A model generated the notes under the pieces. It saw only the letters and a program-made list of their open reading frames with translations. It searched no databases and was not told where the DNA came from. Position numbers and translations under genes: made by a program. A DNA stretch of 46,886 nucleotides from Paludibacteraceae bacterium (GTDB taxonomy: Bacteria > Bacteroidota > Bacteroidia > Bacteroidales > Paludibacteraceae): the NCBI GenBank assembly GCA_024683975.1, contig JAIKXR010000072.1, positions 1 through 46,886 on the forward strand. Direction: 5' to 3'. Shown here piece by piece: positions 19,216-27,907 of this stretch. Within the stretch, counting starts at the first letter, position 1. Each line of letters begins with the position of its first letter.

Positions 19216-19428
19216 TTAGACTTTTTCGTGTTTAGCATATAGCAAATGCATGTCTTTGGGCAGGATACGGAAACCACTGCCATGGTCGTGTGGTTTGTCT
19301 ATGTTGCGACCGCCATGATAACAGCCCATGCGAATATCGTACATTATCTTGCCCTGGTCTGTCAATCTGAGGAATTTTTCAAATGATGGCTCTGTGCCGC
19401 TTTGAGAGAAAATTATGATTTTTTTCTG
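19216..19428 (-). pseudogene. Remnant, possibly the C-terminus of an MvaI/BcnI-type restriction endonuclease
   Basis: The frame runs from just after a stop (19429-19431) to TAA at 19216, about 70 codons with no usable start before an internal Met. It includes GKIMYDIRMGCYHGGRN and then KPHDHGSGFRI. The combination of a basic Gly-rich stretch with HDHGxGFRI resembles, from memory, the C-terminal part of MvaI/BcnI-family endonucleases. The rest of the gene is absent; the sequence upstream is the iorA promoter. I read it as a decayed 3' end left by a deletion or replacement. Family assignment is tentative. Confidence 0.4.
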
Positions 19429-19446
19429 TTATATGTAAAAAATGGT

Positions 19447-19454
19447 TATCTTTG
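19447..19454 (+). promoter_or_regulatory. Probable -7 box of the iorAB operon
   Basis: TATCTTTG followed by CCGCG, 47 bases before the iorA start, matches TAnnTTTG. The -33 region (around 19424-19428, TTCTG) is poor. Confidence 0.55.
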
Positions 19455-19501
19455 CCGCGCTTTAGGAAATCCGATTATTGTTCAACCAAATCATAACCAA
19501 T

Positions 19502-21121
19502 ATGAAACATTTGCTATTAGGAGACGAGGCCATTGCCCAGGGTGCGATTGACGCAGGTCTGAGCGGCGTGTATGCTTATCCGGGGACTCCCTCGACGGAG
19601 ATTACGGAGTACATACAGATGCAGAACGCCAAAGGAAAGACGGGTGCCCCCGTTTTCTGCCGTTGGGCTGCTAACGAGAAGACGGCGATGGAAGCCGCAT
19701 TGGGAATGGCCTATATGGGCAAGCGCGCGCTGGTATGTATGAAACATGTGGGAATGAACGTCTGTGCGGACGCGTTTATGAATGCCGCCATCACGGGCGT
19801 TAACGGAGGACTGGTGGTTGTGGCAGCTGACGACCCGTCGATGCACTCGTCACAGAACGAGCAGGACAGCCGTTTCTACGGCAAGTTTGCTATGATTCCG
19901 ACTATTGAGCCGAGCAACCAGCAGGAGGCATACGATATGACGCAGGCAGCCTTTGACCTGTCGGAGAAGATGCACACGCCCGTGCTGCTGCGTGTCACGA
20001 CCCGTATGGCCCACTCTCGTGCCGTGGTGGAGACGAAAGACGCGCCGCAGGCGCAGAATACGATGTCGCTGCCGGAAAACGTGCAGCACTTCATCCTGCT
20101 GCCCGCCTTCGCCAAGCGCAATTACGCCGAACTGGTGGCGGCGCAGCCGGAATTCGTACGCCTGTCGGAAACAAGCGGTCATAACCGCTATGTGCGCGGC
20201 ACGCGTCCCGAACGCGCCATCGTCACCTGCGGTATAGCCTACAACTACTTGATGGAGGTGCTTCACCACAAGGATGCCAACGAATGGCGCGAGGCCAGCG
20301 TGCTGAAAATAACGCAGTACCCGCTGCCGGAGACAATGATTAGCCGGATGGTGGAGGACGGCGCGAAAGAAATAATGGTGATAGAAGAAGGCCAGCCGGT
20401 AGTGGAAGAGCTGATGCGCGGTATGGTTCCTTCGGATGTAAAGGTGACAGGCCGTCTGACCGGCGAGTTGCCGCGAATGGGCGAGTTGTCGCCCGACTGC
20501 GTTCGCAAGGCGCTGGGTTTGAAGGAACTCTCCACTCCCGAAGCGGACAAGATAGTGGTGGGTCGCCCGCCCGCATTGTGCCAGGGCTGCGGTCATAGAG
20601 ATATGTATGCCGCGCTGAACGAGGTGGCCCGCGAGTATCCGCAGCCGCGTATCTTCGGTGACATTGGCTGCTATACTTTAGGTGCGCTGTCACCGTTCCA
20701 CGCCATCCACGCATGTGTAGAGATGGGTGCTTCAGTGACGATGGCGAAGGGTGCCGCCGATGCGGGACAGCATCCGGCAATAGCGGTCATCGGCGACTCG
20801 ACCTTCACCCACTCGGGTATGACGGGTCTGCTGGACTGCGTGAACTCTAACGCCAATGTGGTGGTACTGATTTCCGACAACCTTACCACGGGTATGACCG
20901 GCGGACAGGACTCGGCTGGCACAGGCCGTCTGGAGCAGATTTGCTACGGCGTGGGCGTGGAGAAAGAACACGTACGCGTGGTCGTTCCACTGCCGAAGAA
21001 CATGGAAGAGATAAAGCAGGTGCTGCGTGAGGAGATCGACTACAACGGAACGAGTGTGGTCATCGCCCGCCGCGAATGCATCCAGACACTCAAACGCCAC
21101 CTCAAGCAGGCTAAAAAGTAA
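19502..21121 (+). CDS. iorA: Indolepyruvate:ferredoxin oxidoreductase, alpha subunit
   Basis: Oxidatively decarboxylates aryl-pyruvates to aryl-acetyl-CoA with thiamine diphosphate. Start set at ATG 19502 (MKHLLLGDEAIAQGA), the usual N-terminus; an ATG 24 nt upstream is less likely. The 539-residue protein has the N-terminal pyrimidine-binding module (GVYAYPGTPSTEIT), a transketolase-C-like middle part, and the TPP-binding module (GDIGCYTLG, GDSTFTHSG). It ends at ARRECIQTLK and lacks the C-terminal two-[4Fe-4S] ferredoxin domain of archaeal IorA. First gene of a tight four-gene operon with higher GC than its surroundings. Confidence 0.92.
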   Translation: MKHLLLGDEAIAQGAIDAGLSGVYAYPGTPSTEITEYIQMQNAKGKTGAPVFCRWAANEKTAMEAALGMAYMGKRALVCMKHVGMNVCADAFMNAAITGVNGGLVVVAADDPSMHSSQNEQDSRFYGKFAMIPTIEPSNQQEAYDMTQAAFDLSEKMHTPVLLRVTTRMAHSRAVVETKDAPQAQNTMSLPENVQHFILLPAFAKRNYAELVAAQPEFVRLSETSGHNRYVRGTRPERAIVTCGIAYNYLMEVLHHKDANEWREASVLKITQYPLPETMISRMVEDGAKEIMVIEEGQPVVEELMRGMVPSDVKVTGRLTGELPRMGELSPDCVRKALGLKELSTPEADKIVVGRPPALCQGCGHRDMYAALNEVAREYPQPRIFGDIGCYTLGALSPFHAIHACVEMGASVTMAKGAADAGQHPAIAVIGDSTFTHSGMTGLLDCVNSNANVVVLISDNLTTGMTGGQDSAGTGRLEQICYGVGVEKEHVRVVVPLPKNMEEIKQVLREEIDYNGTSVVIARRECIQTLKRHLKQAKK

Positions 21122-21145
21122 CCAACCATCTAAAGAACACGAACA

Positions 21146-21742
21146 ATGAAAAAGAATATCATACTTGCGGGTGTGGGGGGACAAGGCATCCTCTCCATCG
21201 CGACCGTCATAGGCGAGGCCGCCCTCGCGGAAGGTCTGTATCTGAAGCAGGCGGAAGTACACGGAATGAGCCAGCGCGGCGGTGACGTGCAGTCGAACCT
21301 GCGTCTGTCGTCCGACCCGATCATGAGCGACCTTATTGAGAAAGGCGATGCCGACCTGATCATCTCGCTCGAGCCGATGGAGGCGCTGCGCTATGTGTCG
21401 TACCTCGCGCCGGACGGCTGGATTGTCACCTCGTCCGTTCCGTTTGTCAATATCCCCAATTATCCTGAGATAGAAGACGTGTTATCTCACGTCAAGGCGT
21501 TCCAGAACCACGTGCTACTGGACGTTGAGACGCTTGCCAAAGAGGCGGGCGCGCCGCAGCAGGCGGCGAACATGGTGCTGCTCGGAGCCGCCATCCCGAT
21601 GCTCGGTATCGACCACGACAAGATGATTGCCGGTGTGCAGCGCGTGTTCGCACGCAAGGGCGAAGCCGTGGTGGCCACCAACGTCGCCGCCGTGGAGGTC
21701 GGTTACAAGTATGCCAAGGAAAAAATGCAGGGTGGTAAATAA
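21146..21742 (+). CDS. iorB: Indolepyruvate oxidoreductase, beta subunit
   Basis: Gamma-type subunit of 2-oxoacid:acceptor oxidoreductases, partner of IorA. The 198-residue protein begins with the Rossmann-like pattern ILAGVGGQGILS and contains EVHGMSQRGGDVQSNLR, typical of IorB. It begins 24 nt after the iorA stop. Confidence 0.92.
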   Translation: MKKNIILAGVGGQGILSIATVIGEAALAEGLYLKQAEVHGMSQRGGDVQSNLRLSSDPIMSDLIEKGDADLIISLEPMEALRYVSYLAPDGWIVTSSVPFVNIPNYPEIEDVLSHVKAFQNHVLLDVETLAKEAGAPQQAANMVLLGAAIPMLGIDHDKMIAGVQRVFARKGEAVVATNVAAVEVGYKYAKEKMQGGK

Positions 21743-21760
21743 ACGTAATGACATTAGCGT

Positions 21761-23092
21761 ATGGCTTTTCCATTGGATAAATCGACTGTTGACAATATCT
21801 GTATTGACTTCGGTCTGAGGAACGCCCATGAGCTGGGTGCGGCCTCCATACGCCAGCTGGTCGGCGTGGTGAAAGACATTGAGCGTGCCACGGGCGAGGA
21901 GTTCGTCCACATGGAACTGGGCGAGCCGGGACTTCCTGCCGAGCGGATCGGCATCGAGGCGGAACACGAGGCACTGCTCAAGGGCTACGGCTCCAAGTAC
22001 CCGGTTATAACGGGTATCCCCGAAGTCAAGCACTGGGGCTCGGAGTTCCTGAAAGCGTTTGTCGGGTTGGATATCCCCGATGAGTGCATTGTGCCGACCG
22101 TAGGTTCGATGCAGGCGGCTTTCGCGCTGAATATGACCATGTCCCAATTGGACAAGAAACGTGATACCGTCTTGTTTATTGACCCATGTTTTCCTGTACA
22201 GAAGCAGCAGTGCAAGGTCATTGGTGTGCGCGTGGACTGCTTTGACGTTGCAGATTTCCGCGGTGAGAAACTGGCAGAGGAGCTTGAACGTCATTTCCAG
22301 ACTGGACGCATAGCGGCGATGCTCTTCTCCAACCCCAACAACCCGTCGTGGATGTGCCTGACAGAGAGGGAACTGGAGATTATCGGCCAGTTGGCGACCA
22401 AGTACAACGTGCTGGTGATTGAGGACCTGGCGTACCTGAACATGGACTTCCGCGACACAAAGCGCGGTGTGCCATACCAGCCGCCCTATCAGCCATCGGT
22501 GGGACGTTATACGAACAACTGCGTCCACATGGTCTCCTCCTCCAAGATGTTCTCCTACGCCGGTCAGCGCGGCGCGATTGTGGCTATGAACCCGGCTCTC
22601 GCACGCCGATGCTTCCCATCGCTGGCGGAGCGTTACGGCAACGACGGCCAGTTCCTGCGCAACTTCGTCTATATAGTGCTTTACAGCCTGTCATCAGGCG
22701 TGACCCATTCGGTGCAGTTCGCTATGGCGGCCATGTTCAAGGCGGCGTGCCAGGGCAAGCTGCATTTCGTGGAGAACACACGCGAGTACGAACGGCGTTC
22801 GGCGCGCATCAAGGAGATCATGCTGCGCAACGGCTTCCATATCGTCTATGACACCGATGCGGACGGACGGGAGGTGGGCAACGGTTTCTTCTTCACCTTC
22901 GGCTACAAGGACTGGACGGGCGAGAAGATGCTCAACAAACTGATTTACTACGGAGTATCAGCCATCGCTCTGGGTTCGACCGGCGCGCAGCGGGAAGGTA
23001 TGCGCGGGTGCGCGAGTGCCATCCGCGAGGATCAGTACGCTCTTCTGGACGAGCGGCTCAAAAAGTTCAACGAAGACTATAAGGACCAGTAA
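21761..23092 (+). CDS. PLP-dependent aminotransferase, class I/II
   Basis: Fold-type I aminotransferase of 443 residues. The likely PLP lysine is in SSSKMFSYAGQRGA, the nucleotide-phosphate and substrate features ELGEPGLP and SNPNNPSW are present, and the C-terminal half is intact. Because it sits 18 nt after iorB and 4 nt before the CoA-transferase gene, I infer that it interconverts aromatic amino acids and the aryl-pyruvates used by IorAB. Substrate range is not proven by sequence. Confidence 0.88.
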   Translation: MAFPLDKSTVDNICIDFGLRNAHELGAASIRQLVGVVKDIERATGEEFVHMELGEPGLPAERIGIEAEHEALLKGYGSKYPVITGIPEVKHWGSEFLKAFVGLDIPDECIVPTVGSMQAAFALNMTMSQLDKKRDTVLFIDPCFPVQKQQCKVIGVRVDCFDVADFRGEKLAEELERHFQTGRIAAMLFSNPNNPSWMCLTERELEIIGQLATKYNVLVIEDLAYLNMDFRDTKRGVPYQPPYQPSVGRYTNNCVHMVSSSKMFSYAGQRGAIVAMNPALARRCFPSLAERYGNDGQFLRNFVYIVLYSLSSGVTHSVQFAMAAMFKAACQGKLHFVENTREYERRSARIKEIMLRNGFHIVYDTDADGREVGNGFFFTFGYKDWTGEKMLNKLIYYGVSAIALGSTGAQREGMRGCASAIREDQYALLDERLKKFNEDYKDQ

Positions 23093-23096
23093 GACT

Positions 23097-24395
23097 ATGG
23101 ATTACAAGTATGTCTCCCCCGCCGAGGCGGTAGGTCATGTCAAGAGCGGCGACACCATTGTGGTGCAAGGTTCGACTTCTATTCCTATGGTATTGCTGCG
23201 CGCCCTAACCGAGAGGGCGGACGAACTAAGAGATGTCAAACTCATTTCGGGGTTTGGTGTTCATCCGGAGGATGCGCCCTACGCCAAGAAAGAGTATATC
23301 GACTCGTTCCGTGCACTCAGCATATTTGTTCCCAACAACCTGCGCCGTGCTATGAAAGAGGGTGTGGCGGACACCATTCCCTGCTTCCTTGGGGAAGTGC
23401 CGAGTTTGTTCCGCAGCGGACAGGTGCCTGTGGACGTGACGTTCCTCAATGTGAGCGAGCCGGATGAGGAAGGTTATTGCTCGTTCGGCGTGTCCGCCGA
23501 CATCGCTTTCTCGGGTGCCGAGTGTTCCAAAACGGTCATCGCCCAGGTGAACAAGTACATGCCCCGCACGTTCGGTGACCCGGTCATTCATGTGAGCCGC
23601 CTGACGGCTATGTGCCGTGGTGACGAGCCTCTGATAGAAGTTCCGACCCCCGTTCCGAGCGAAATAGAGACGAAGATTGGTAACTACATCGCTGCCGAGA
23701 TTCCCGACGGTGCGACCTTGCAGATCGGGGTAGGGGGTATACCCAACGCGGTCATCAACGCCCTTAGCGGTCATCAGCATCTGGGACTGCACACGGAGGC
23801 TATCACCGACGGCGTGCTGCCTCTTATAGAGAAAGGTATTATTGATAACTCGCAGAAGAATATCCTGCCGGGCAAGTCGGTCGGGTCGCTCATCCTCGGC
23901 AGCCGTCACCTGTATGATTATATTGACGGCAATCCGGATTTCGTCATCCGTGACGTGGCATGGACCAACGCCCCGCAGATTATCCGTCAGAACCCGAAGG
24001 CGATGTCCATCAACTCCGCCATTGAGGTGGATCTGACGGGTCAGATCTGTGCGGATTCGATAGGCGAGACGGTCATTTCGGGTGTGGGCGGCCAGCACGA
24101 TTTCTTCTACGGTTCGGCTCTGTCGGAGGGCGGCAAGTGCTTCCTTGCACTGACGAGCAAGACCAGCAAGGGCCAGTCGAAGATTGTGTCTCGTCTCGCT
24201 CCCGGGGCGGGGGTAGTGACCACCCGTTTCCAAGCGCAGTATATCGTTACGGAGTACGGCATTGTCTATCTGCGCAACCTGCCGTTAGCGGAGCGAGCGA
24301 AAGCGTTGATTTCGGTTGCGGCTCCCGAGTTCCGCGAGGAACTGGAGCGTGCCGCCGTAGAGCGTTTCGGAATAGGGTATCTGCGGTTGAAATAA
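23097..24395 (+). CDS. Acetyl-CoA hydrolase/CoA-transferase family protein
   Basis: A family I CoA-transferase of 432 residues, of the acetyl-CoA hydrolase/4-hydroxybutyrate CoA-transferase type. Features: the early GDTIVVQGSTSIP, GVGGIPNAV, the catalytic Glu in NSAIEVDLTGQ, GVGGQHDF, and the C-terminal TEYGIVYLRNL. Start set at ATG 23097, four bases after the aminotransferase stop, where homology begins. In this operon it most likely exchanges CoA between aryl-acetyl-CoA and a short acid, saving the thioester energy. Confidence 0.87.
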   Translation: MDYKYVSPAEAVGHVKSGDTIVVQGSTSIPMVLLRALTERADELRDVKLISGFGVHPEDAPYAKKEYIDSFRALSIFVPNNLRRAMKEGVADTIPCFLGEVPSLFRSGQVPVDVTFLNVSEPDEEGYCSFGVSADIAFSGAECSKTVIAQVNKYMPRTFGDPVIHVSRLTAMCRGDEPLIEVPTPVPSEIETKIGNYIAAEIPDGATLQIGVGGIPNAVINALSGHQHLGLHTEAITDGVLPLIEKGIIDNSQKNILPGKSVGSLILGSRHLYDYIDGNPDFVIRDVAWTNAPQIIRQNPKAMSINSAIEVDLTGQICADSIGETVISGVGGQHDFFYGSALSEGGKCFLALTSKTSKGQSKIVSRLAPGAGVVTTRFQAQYIVTEYGIVYLRNLPLAERAKALISVAAPEFREELERAAVERFGIGYLRLK

Positions 24396-24426
24396 AATCC
24401 TTAACTGACGCTTAAATAACGATGTA

Positions 24427-24465
24427 TTTAGTATGGGTGTATTCGGAGAATACGCCCATACTAAA
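24427..24465 (+). terminator. Long hairpin after the aromatic-oxidation operon
   Basis: TTTAGTATGGGTGTATTC and GAATACGCCCATACTAAA form an 18-bp stem (one G-T pair) with a GGA loop, 31 bp after the last stop codon. No long T-run follows, so it may act as a terminator together with RNA-stabilising folding. Confidence 0.7.
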
Positions 24466-24511
24466 TTATAGGCAAGTTTGTTTTTCTGGCAGTCAGGAGT
24501 GTAGATATCAA

Positions 24512-24541
24512 AATAAGGCGTGTCATTAGGCACGCCTTATT
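24512..24541 (-). terminator. Terminator of the secreted-repeat-protein gene
   Basis: AATAAGGCGTG - TCATTAGG - CACGCCTTATT: an 11-bp stem which, read leftward, is followed by a short T-run. It lies 23 bp past the stop of the leftward 509-aa gene. Confidence 0.75.
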
Positions 24542-24564
24542 CTGTATATTGTGGGTATGTATTA

Positions 24565-26094
24565 TTATTTTACGACAGCACCCTGTGCGTTGTAAAGGTT
24601 CTCACCACGTTTGATGTAGAGCTGACCGTCAATCATCATCTTCTGGCCGTCCTGAACCACGTTCATATTGATTTCCTCAAAACCTGTTACAGGAGGAGTA
24701 CCGATGGTGAGTTCAACTATGCGATAGAATGTGTTTGTACCTTTCACAACGATATATAAATTACCGTTGGCATTCTGAACTTCAGCTGTACCATCAACGA
24801 TAAAGCGGTAGTTATCAAGCATATTACCACTTACAATATCTGCTGCATACGAAGAGTTTGCAAACGCTTGACCACCCTCTTCCATAATTTCACCAGCCTG
24901 CATAGTTCCAGCAACATTGTTGGAAGAAACTGAATAGCGACCTGCGGGGATTGTGATTACTTCGTCAGTACGTTGAGCAAAGAAGAGCAAATTAGCATAT
25001 TGAGTAGCACTTTGCACCTCTACATTGAAATATTGGAGTCCGTTGTATGTACCGCAGTTGGTAGTGGTAAGCGGAGTCATACTTTCCAATGCGAATGCTG
25101 CGTGGAAATCCTTGTCGCAGTCGTACATCATTGTATTGCTCGTTGTGTAGCCATAGAACATAACGAAATGGTAAACCTTATTGCTCTTGTCCACGGCATA
25201 GAAGTCCATACGATATGCGACGTTAGACTCTTGGGTTACTGTTCCATATACTTGTGAGAGTTCAATTTCTGTCCAGCTGTTTTGGTCAGAGGGATTGGTA
25301 GAGGTGTACAGTCCTGCTGCCAGATTGCCATTTTCATAAGTTGCCACGTCATCTTTGGTATAAGAGCCTGCCAACTGGTCTCCGTAAAGTGTGACATACA
25401 ATTCGTAAGCTGCTGTTCCTTGCTCATTATATCCAGTTCCGTCCAAGATCCAATATTCGTTGCTTGTTATTTTAGATTGATCCACTTCAATATTGTTACC
25501 GAAGCAAGAAATCTCAGCCACAGTGGAAGGAGCAGTTTCGGTGAGTGTGATGCGAGCCTTGTCGCAATCGGTTTGATTGTTCGTACAACTGCTGTAGTAG
25601 GTTTTCCAAGCGGCATAGCCAGAAACAGTGCCGGCAAACTTGTATGAACTAACGTTTTGTCCATCAGACACTTCCCATCCGGAAGCCACGAGGTCATAGA
25701 TGTCTTCATCTGTTTCTGCCGATTTTCCGCGATAAGTGAGTGAAAGACGACCGTAATTCACAGCATACTTTTGTCCGCCTGAATAGAGAGCGGAAGGATA
25801 ACTTTGTCCGCCTTCGGTACCTACGTTATAGACACCTGCCAACGAGTTGTTGTTACCGGTGTTGATGTCAGCCAATGCCATCAATGTCCCATTGGCATCG
25901 TACAGATAGATTACATAATCACCTGCGGATCCTTCATTATTAATCGCCACAAAATTGACGGGTGATGTGTACTGATAGTCCGCTTGAGCCGCCTTTTTGA
26001 TTGGCTCAACCGGAGCTGCCTTTCTGTTAGCAGGCAGTGCGAACGCGCCGATGGCAAGAACCAAAGCGCAAAGAAGAGCAGTAATTTTCTTCAT
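24565..26094 (-). CDS. Secreted protein of three related beta-rich modules, with a conserved-looking C-terminal tail
   Basis: Not recognised as a named family. The 509-residue product has a signal peptide (MKKITALLCALVLAIGAFA) followed by a basic Ala/Pro/Lys linker. Three modules of about 140 residues follow and resemble each other in pattern: a YLYD/YVTLYGD/LLFFAQR strand, an AGVY/AGLY/AGRY turn, then a VSGY/GTVT/GTAEV segment and a closing aromatic strand. The tail is MMIDGQLYIKRGENLYNAQG plus AVVK, like short C-terminal tails on many exported Bacteroidales proteins; a sorting role is only a guess. A weak promoter (ATTG-20-TAACTTTA) lies just upstream. Confidence 0.7.
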   Translation of the reverse strand: MKKITALLCALVLAIGAFALPANRKAAPVEPIKKAAQADYQYTSPVNFVAINNEGSAGDYVIYLYDANGTLMALADINTGNNNSLAGVYNVGTEGGQSYPSALYSGGQKYAVNYGRLSLTYRGKSAETDEDIYDLVASGWEVSDGQNVSSYKFAGTVSGYAAWKTYYSSCTNNQTDCDKARITLTETAPSTVAEISCFGNNIEVDQSKITSNEYWILDGTGYNEQGTAAYELYVTLYGDQLAGSYTKDDVATYENGNLAAGLYTSTNPSDQNSWTEIELSQVYGTVTQESNVAYRMDFYAVDKSNKVYHFVMFYGYTTSNTMMYDCDKDFHAAFALESMTPLTTTNCGTYNGLQYFNVEVQSATQYANLLFFAQRTDEVITIPAGRYSVSSNNVAGTMQAGEIMEEGGQAFANSSYAADIVSGNMLDNYRFIVDGTAEVQNANGNLYIVVKGTNTFYRIVELTIGTPPVTGFEEINMNVVQDGQKMMIDGQLYIKRGENLYNAQGAVVK

Positions 26095-26268
26095 AGTTTT
26101 AAATTGTTTTAAAGTTATAAATATTTTTGTTATAAATCAATGTTTCCGATTTTTCCGAATGAAAGTGATGGCTTCCATCAATTTTACCTCGGTAATTGTT
26201 CTAAAAATCGCGCAAAGGTAGGCGGTTTTTGGAAAGTGTGCAAACATTTTCCAAAAATTGGCAAAAAA

Positions 26269-26299
26269 TTTGCAGTTTTGCAATTTGTACTTAACTTTG
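26269..26299 (+). promoter_or_regulatory. Promoter of recR
   Basis: TTTG (26269-26272), 19-bp spacer, TAACTTTG (26292-26299), then GC-rich sequence. A full match to the Bacteroidetes consensus, 50 bp before the recR start. Confidence 0.8.
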
Positions 26300-26348
26300 C
26301 GGCGCGATTTAAATAATTGAGTGTTGTAATTGATAATGGATAATTGTG

Positions 26349-26966
26349 ATGCCGGGTGATTTGCCAAGCGAGTTGTTGGAGCAGGCGGTGAACCAGATGA
26401 ACACGCTGCCGGGCATAGGGCGCAAGACGGCATTGCGTCTGGTGCTGCAGTTGCTCCGCAGGGACGAGAAAGAGGTTGAGGCGTTCGCGAGCTCGTTCTT
26501 GCGTTTGAAAAAAGAGATTCATTACTGCCGCTTTTGTCACAACCTGAGTGACAGTGAGGTATGTCCGATATGCAGCAGCCGGAGCAGGGACAAGCGGATG
26601 GTGTGTGTGGTGGAGAACGTGCAAGACGTGATGGCGATAGAGCGTACGGGACAGTACAACGGTTTGTATCACGTATTGGGCGGTATCATATCTCCGATGG
26701 ACGGTATAGGTCCGCAGGACATAGAGATTGAGTCGCTTGTACACCGAATAGACAATGAGCCGATCAGGGAGATTATTTTTGCTCTGCCGACTACGATGGA
26801 AGGTGATACGACAACGTTTTACATACATAGAAGGTTACTACAAGTGCCTCGCCAAGAACCGCTGACATTCAGTCAGATAGCGCGTGGGATGGCGATAGGG
26901 AACGAGTTGGAATACACGGATGAAGTGACGTTAGGGAGGTCGATAGTGTTGAGAGTCAGTTTATAG
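26349..26966 (+). CDS. recR: Recombination mediator protein RecR
   Basis: With RecO it loads RecA onto gapped DNA coated with SSB. The 205-residue protein has the helix-hairpin-helix ([14 protein letters not shown]), the four-cysteine zinc finger (CRFCHN...CPIC), and the Toprim domain ([20 protein letters not shown]). ATG 26349 follows a GTG in the same frame; the ATG is preferred. First gene of a rightward run. Confidence 0.96.
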   Translation: MPGDLPSELLEQAVNQMNTLPGIGRKTALRLVLQLLRRDEKEVEAFASSFLRLKKEIHYCRFCHNLSDSEVCPICSSRSRDKRMVCVVENVQDVMAIERTGQYNGLYHVLGGIISPMDGIGPQDIEIESLVHRIDNEPIREIIFALPTTMEGDTTTFYIHRRLLQVPRQEPLTFSQIARGMAIGNELEYTDEVTLGRSIVLRVSL

Positions 26967-27000
26967 TTTTTGATTTCAAATTTATGATTTATTAGGATAT

Positions 27001-27459
27001 ATGGAAAAGAAAGAGGTAGTGAAGAGACTTAACCGTGTTTATTACGGTATGATGGCTGGAGCGGTGTTGGTGGCAACGCTGATGTACTACTTGATAATGA
27101 AAGAGACTGTAACGCCTATAGACCCGATGACAACAGCCGGTCAGACGATACAAGGCATAATCATTATTCTGGCGGTGGTATGTATCCCTTTGGGGCTGTA
27201 TCTGTTCAGCAGAAAATGCAAAAAAATACGGGAGACAGAAGATGAGACTGCTCGTATGCAAGCCTACCTGAAAGCAGGCAGGCTACGAATTATAGTGGTG
27301 AGTTTCAGTATGCTGACGGGTATAGCCGGATATTACCTGTTGGGCGGTTATCAGTCGATGATATGGATATCCGCCATATCCGCCATAGCATGGTATTTCA
27401 CCAAACCAACCGAACGTAAAATTGAATTAGAACTCCTTCCCGATGACGATCGCTATTGA
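27001..27459 (+). CDS. Small integral membrane protein, unknown
   Basis: 152 residues. Hydrophobic pairs at about 16-36 and 48-68 and again at about 100-135 suggest four membrane spans, with a charged middle loop (SRKCKKIRETEDETARMQ) and a charged tail. It matches nothing I can name. It follows recR by 34 nt and overlaps the next gene by 17 nt, so it is expressed and probably translationally coupled. Confidence 0.75.
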   Translation: MEKKEVVKRLNRVYYGMMAGAVLVATLMYYLIMKETVTPIDPMTTAGQTIQGIIIILAVVCIPLGLYLFSRKCKKIRETEDETARMQAYLKAGRLRIIVVSFSMLTGIAGYYLLGGYQSMIWISAISAIAWYFTKPTERKIELELLPDDDRY

Positions 27460-27880
27460 TTTTGACGGCACTATTGTGACGCATGCTTATCCAGCCATAG
27501 GTAAGCCTATCCCTTTTGCTATTGAGAGTCTTAAGATGTTGCAACAAGTTGATCACCACCAGCTTATTTTGTGGTCGTGCCGTGAAGGGGCATTGCTTCA
27601 AGAGGCTGTTGACTATTGTCATGAACGCGGATTGGATTTCTATGCGGTGAATAGCAACTACCCTGAAGAACAGCAGCTTAATGAAGACATGCCTCGTGAA
27701 GTCTCTTCACCCCGCAAACTGACGGCAGACCTTTTTATCGATGACCGAAATCTTGGCGGCATACCTGACTGGGGCGTTATCTATCAGATGATTCACACCG
27801 GCAAACAGTTCCAACCAGTGGCAGTGGCAACCGAAACACCCAAGAGAAAAGAGGGGCTTTTGCAGAGGTTGTTCGGGTAA
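27443..27880 (+). CDS. HAD-like phosphatase, BT0820 type
   Basis: 145 residues, a cap-less HAD fold: motif I DFDGTI at the N-terminus, motif II-like LWSCREG, and the acidic motif LFIDDRNLGG near residue 95. Length and order match the small hydrolase family structurally described from Bacteroides thetaiotaomicron BT0820. Substrate unknown. It overlaps the membrane-protein gene. Confidence 0.83.
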   Translation: MTIAIDFDGTIVTHAYPAIGKPIPFAIESLKMLQQVDHHQLILWSCREGALLQEAVDYCHERGLDFYAVNSNYPEEQQLNEDMPREVSSPRKLTADLFIDDRNLGGIPDWGVIYQMIHTGKQFQPVAVATETPKRKEGLLQRLFG

Positions 27881-27907
27881 GGTATATGAAGTTGAGAGTT
27901 GAAAGTC

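Noticed and set aside
21515..22528. 337-codon minus-strand ORF
   Set aside because: Antisense to iorB and the aminotransferase gene, a common effect of high GC.
23016..23096. Longer start for the CoA-transferase
   Set aside because: The extra 27 residues are read from the end of the aminotransferase gene in another frame; homology begins at ATG 23097.
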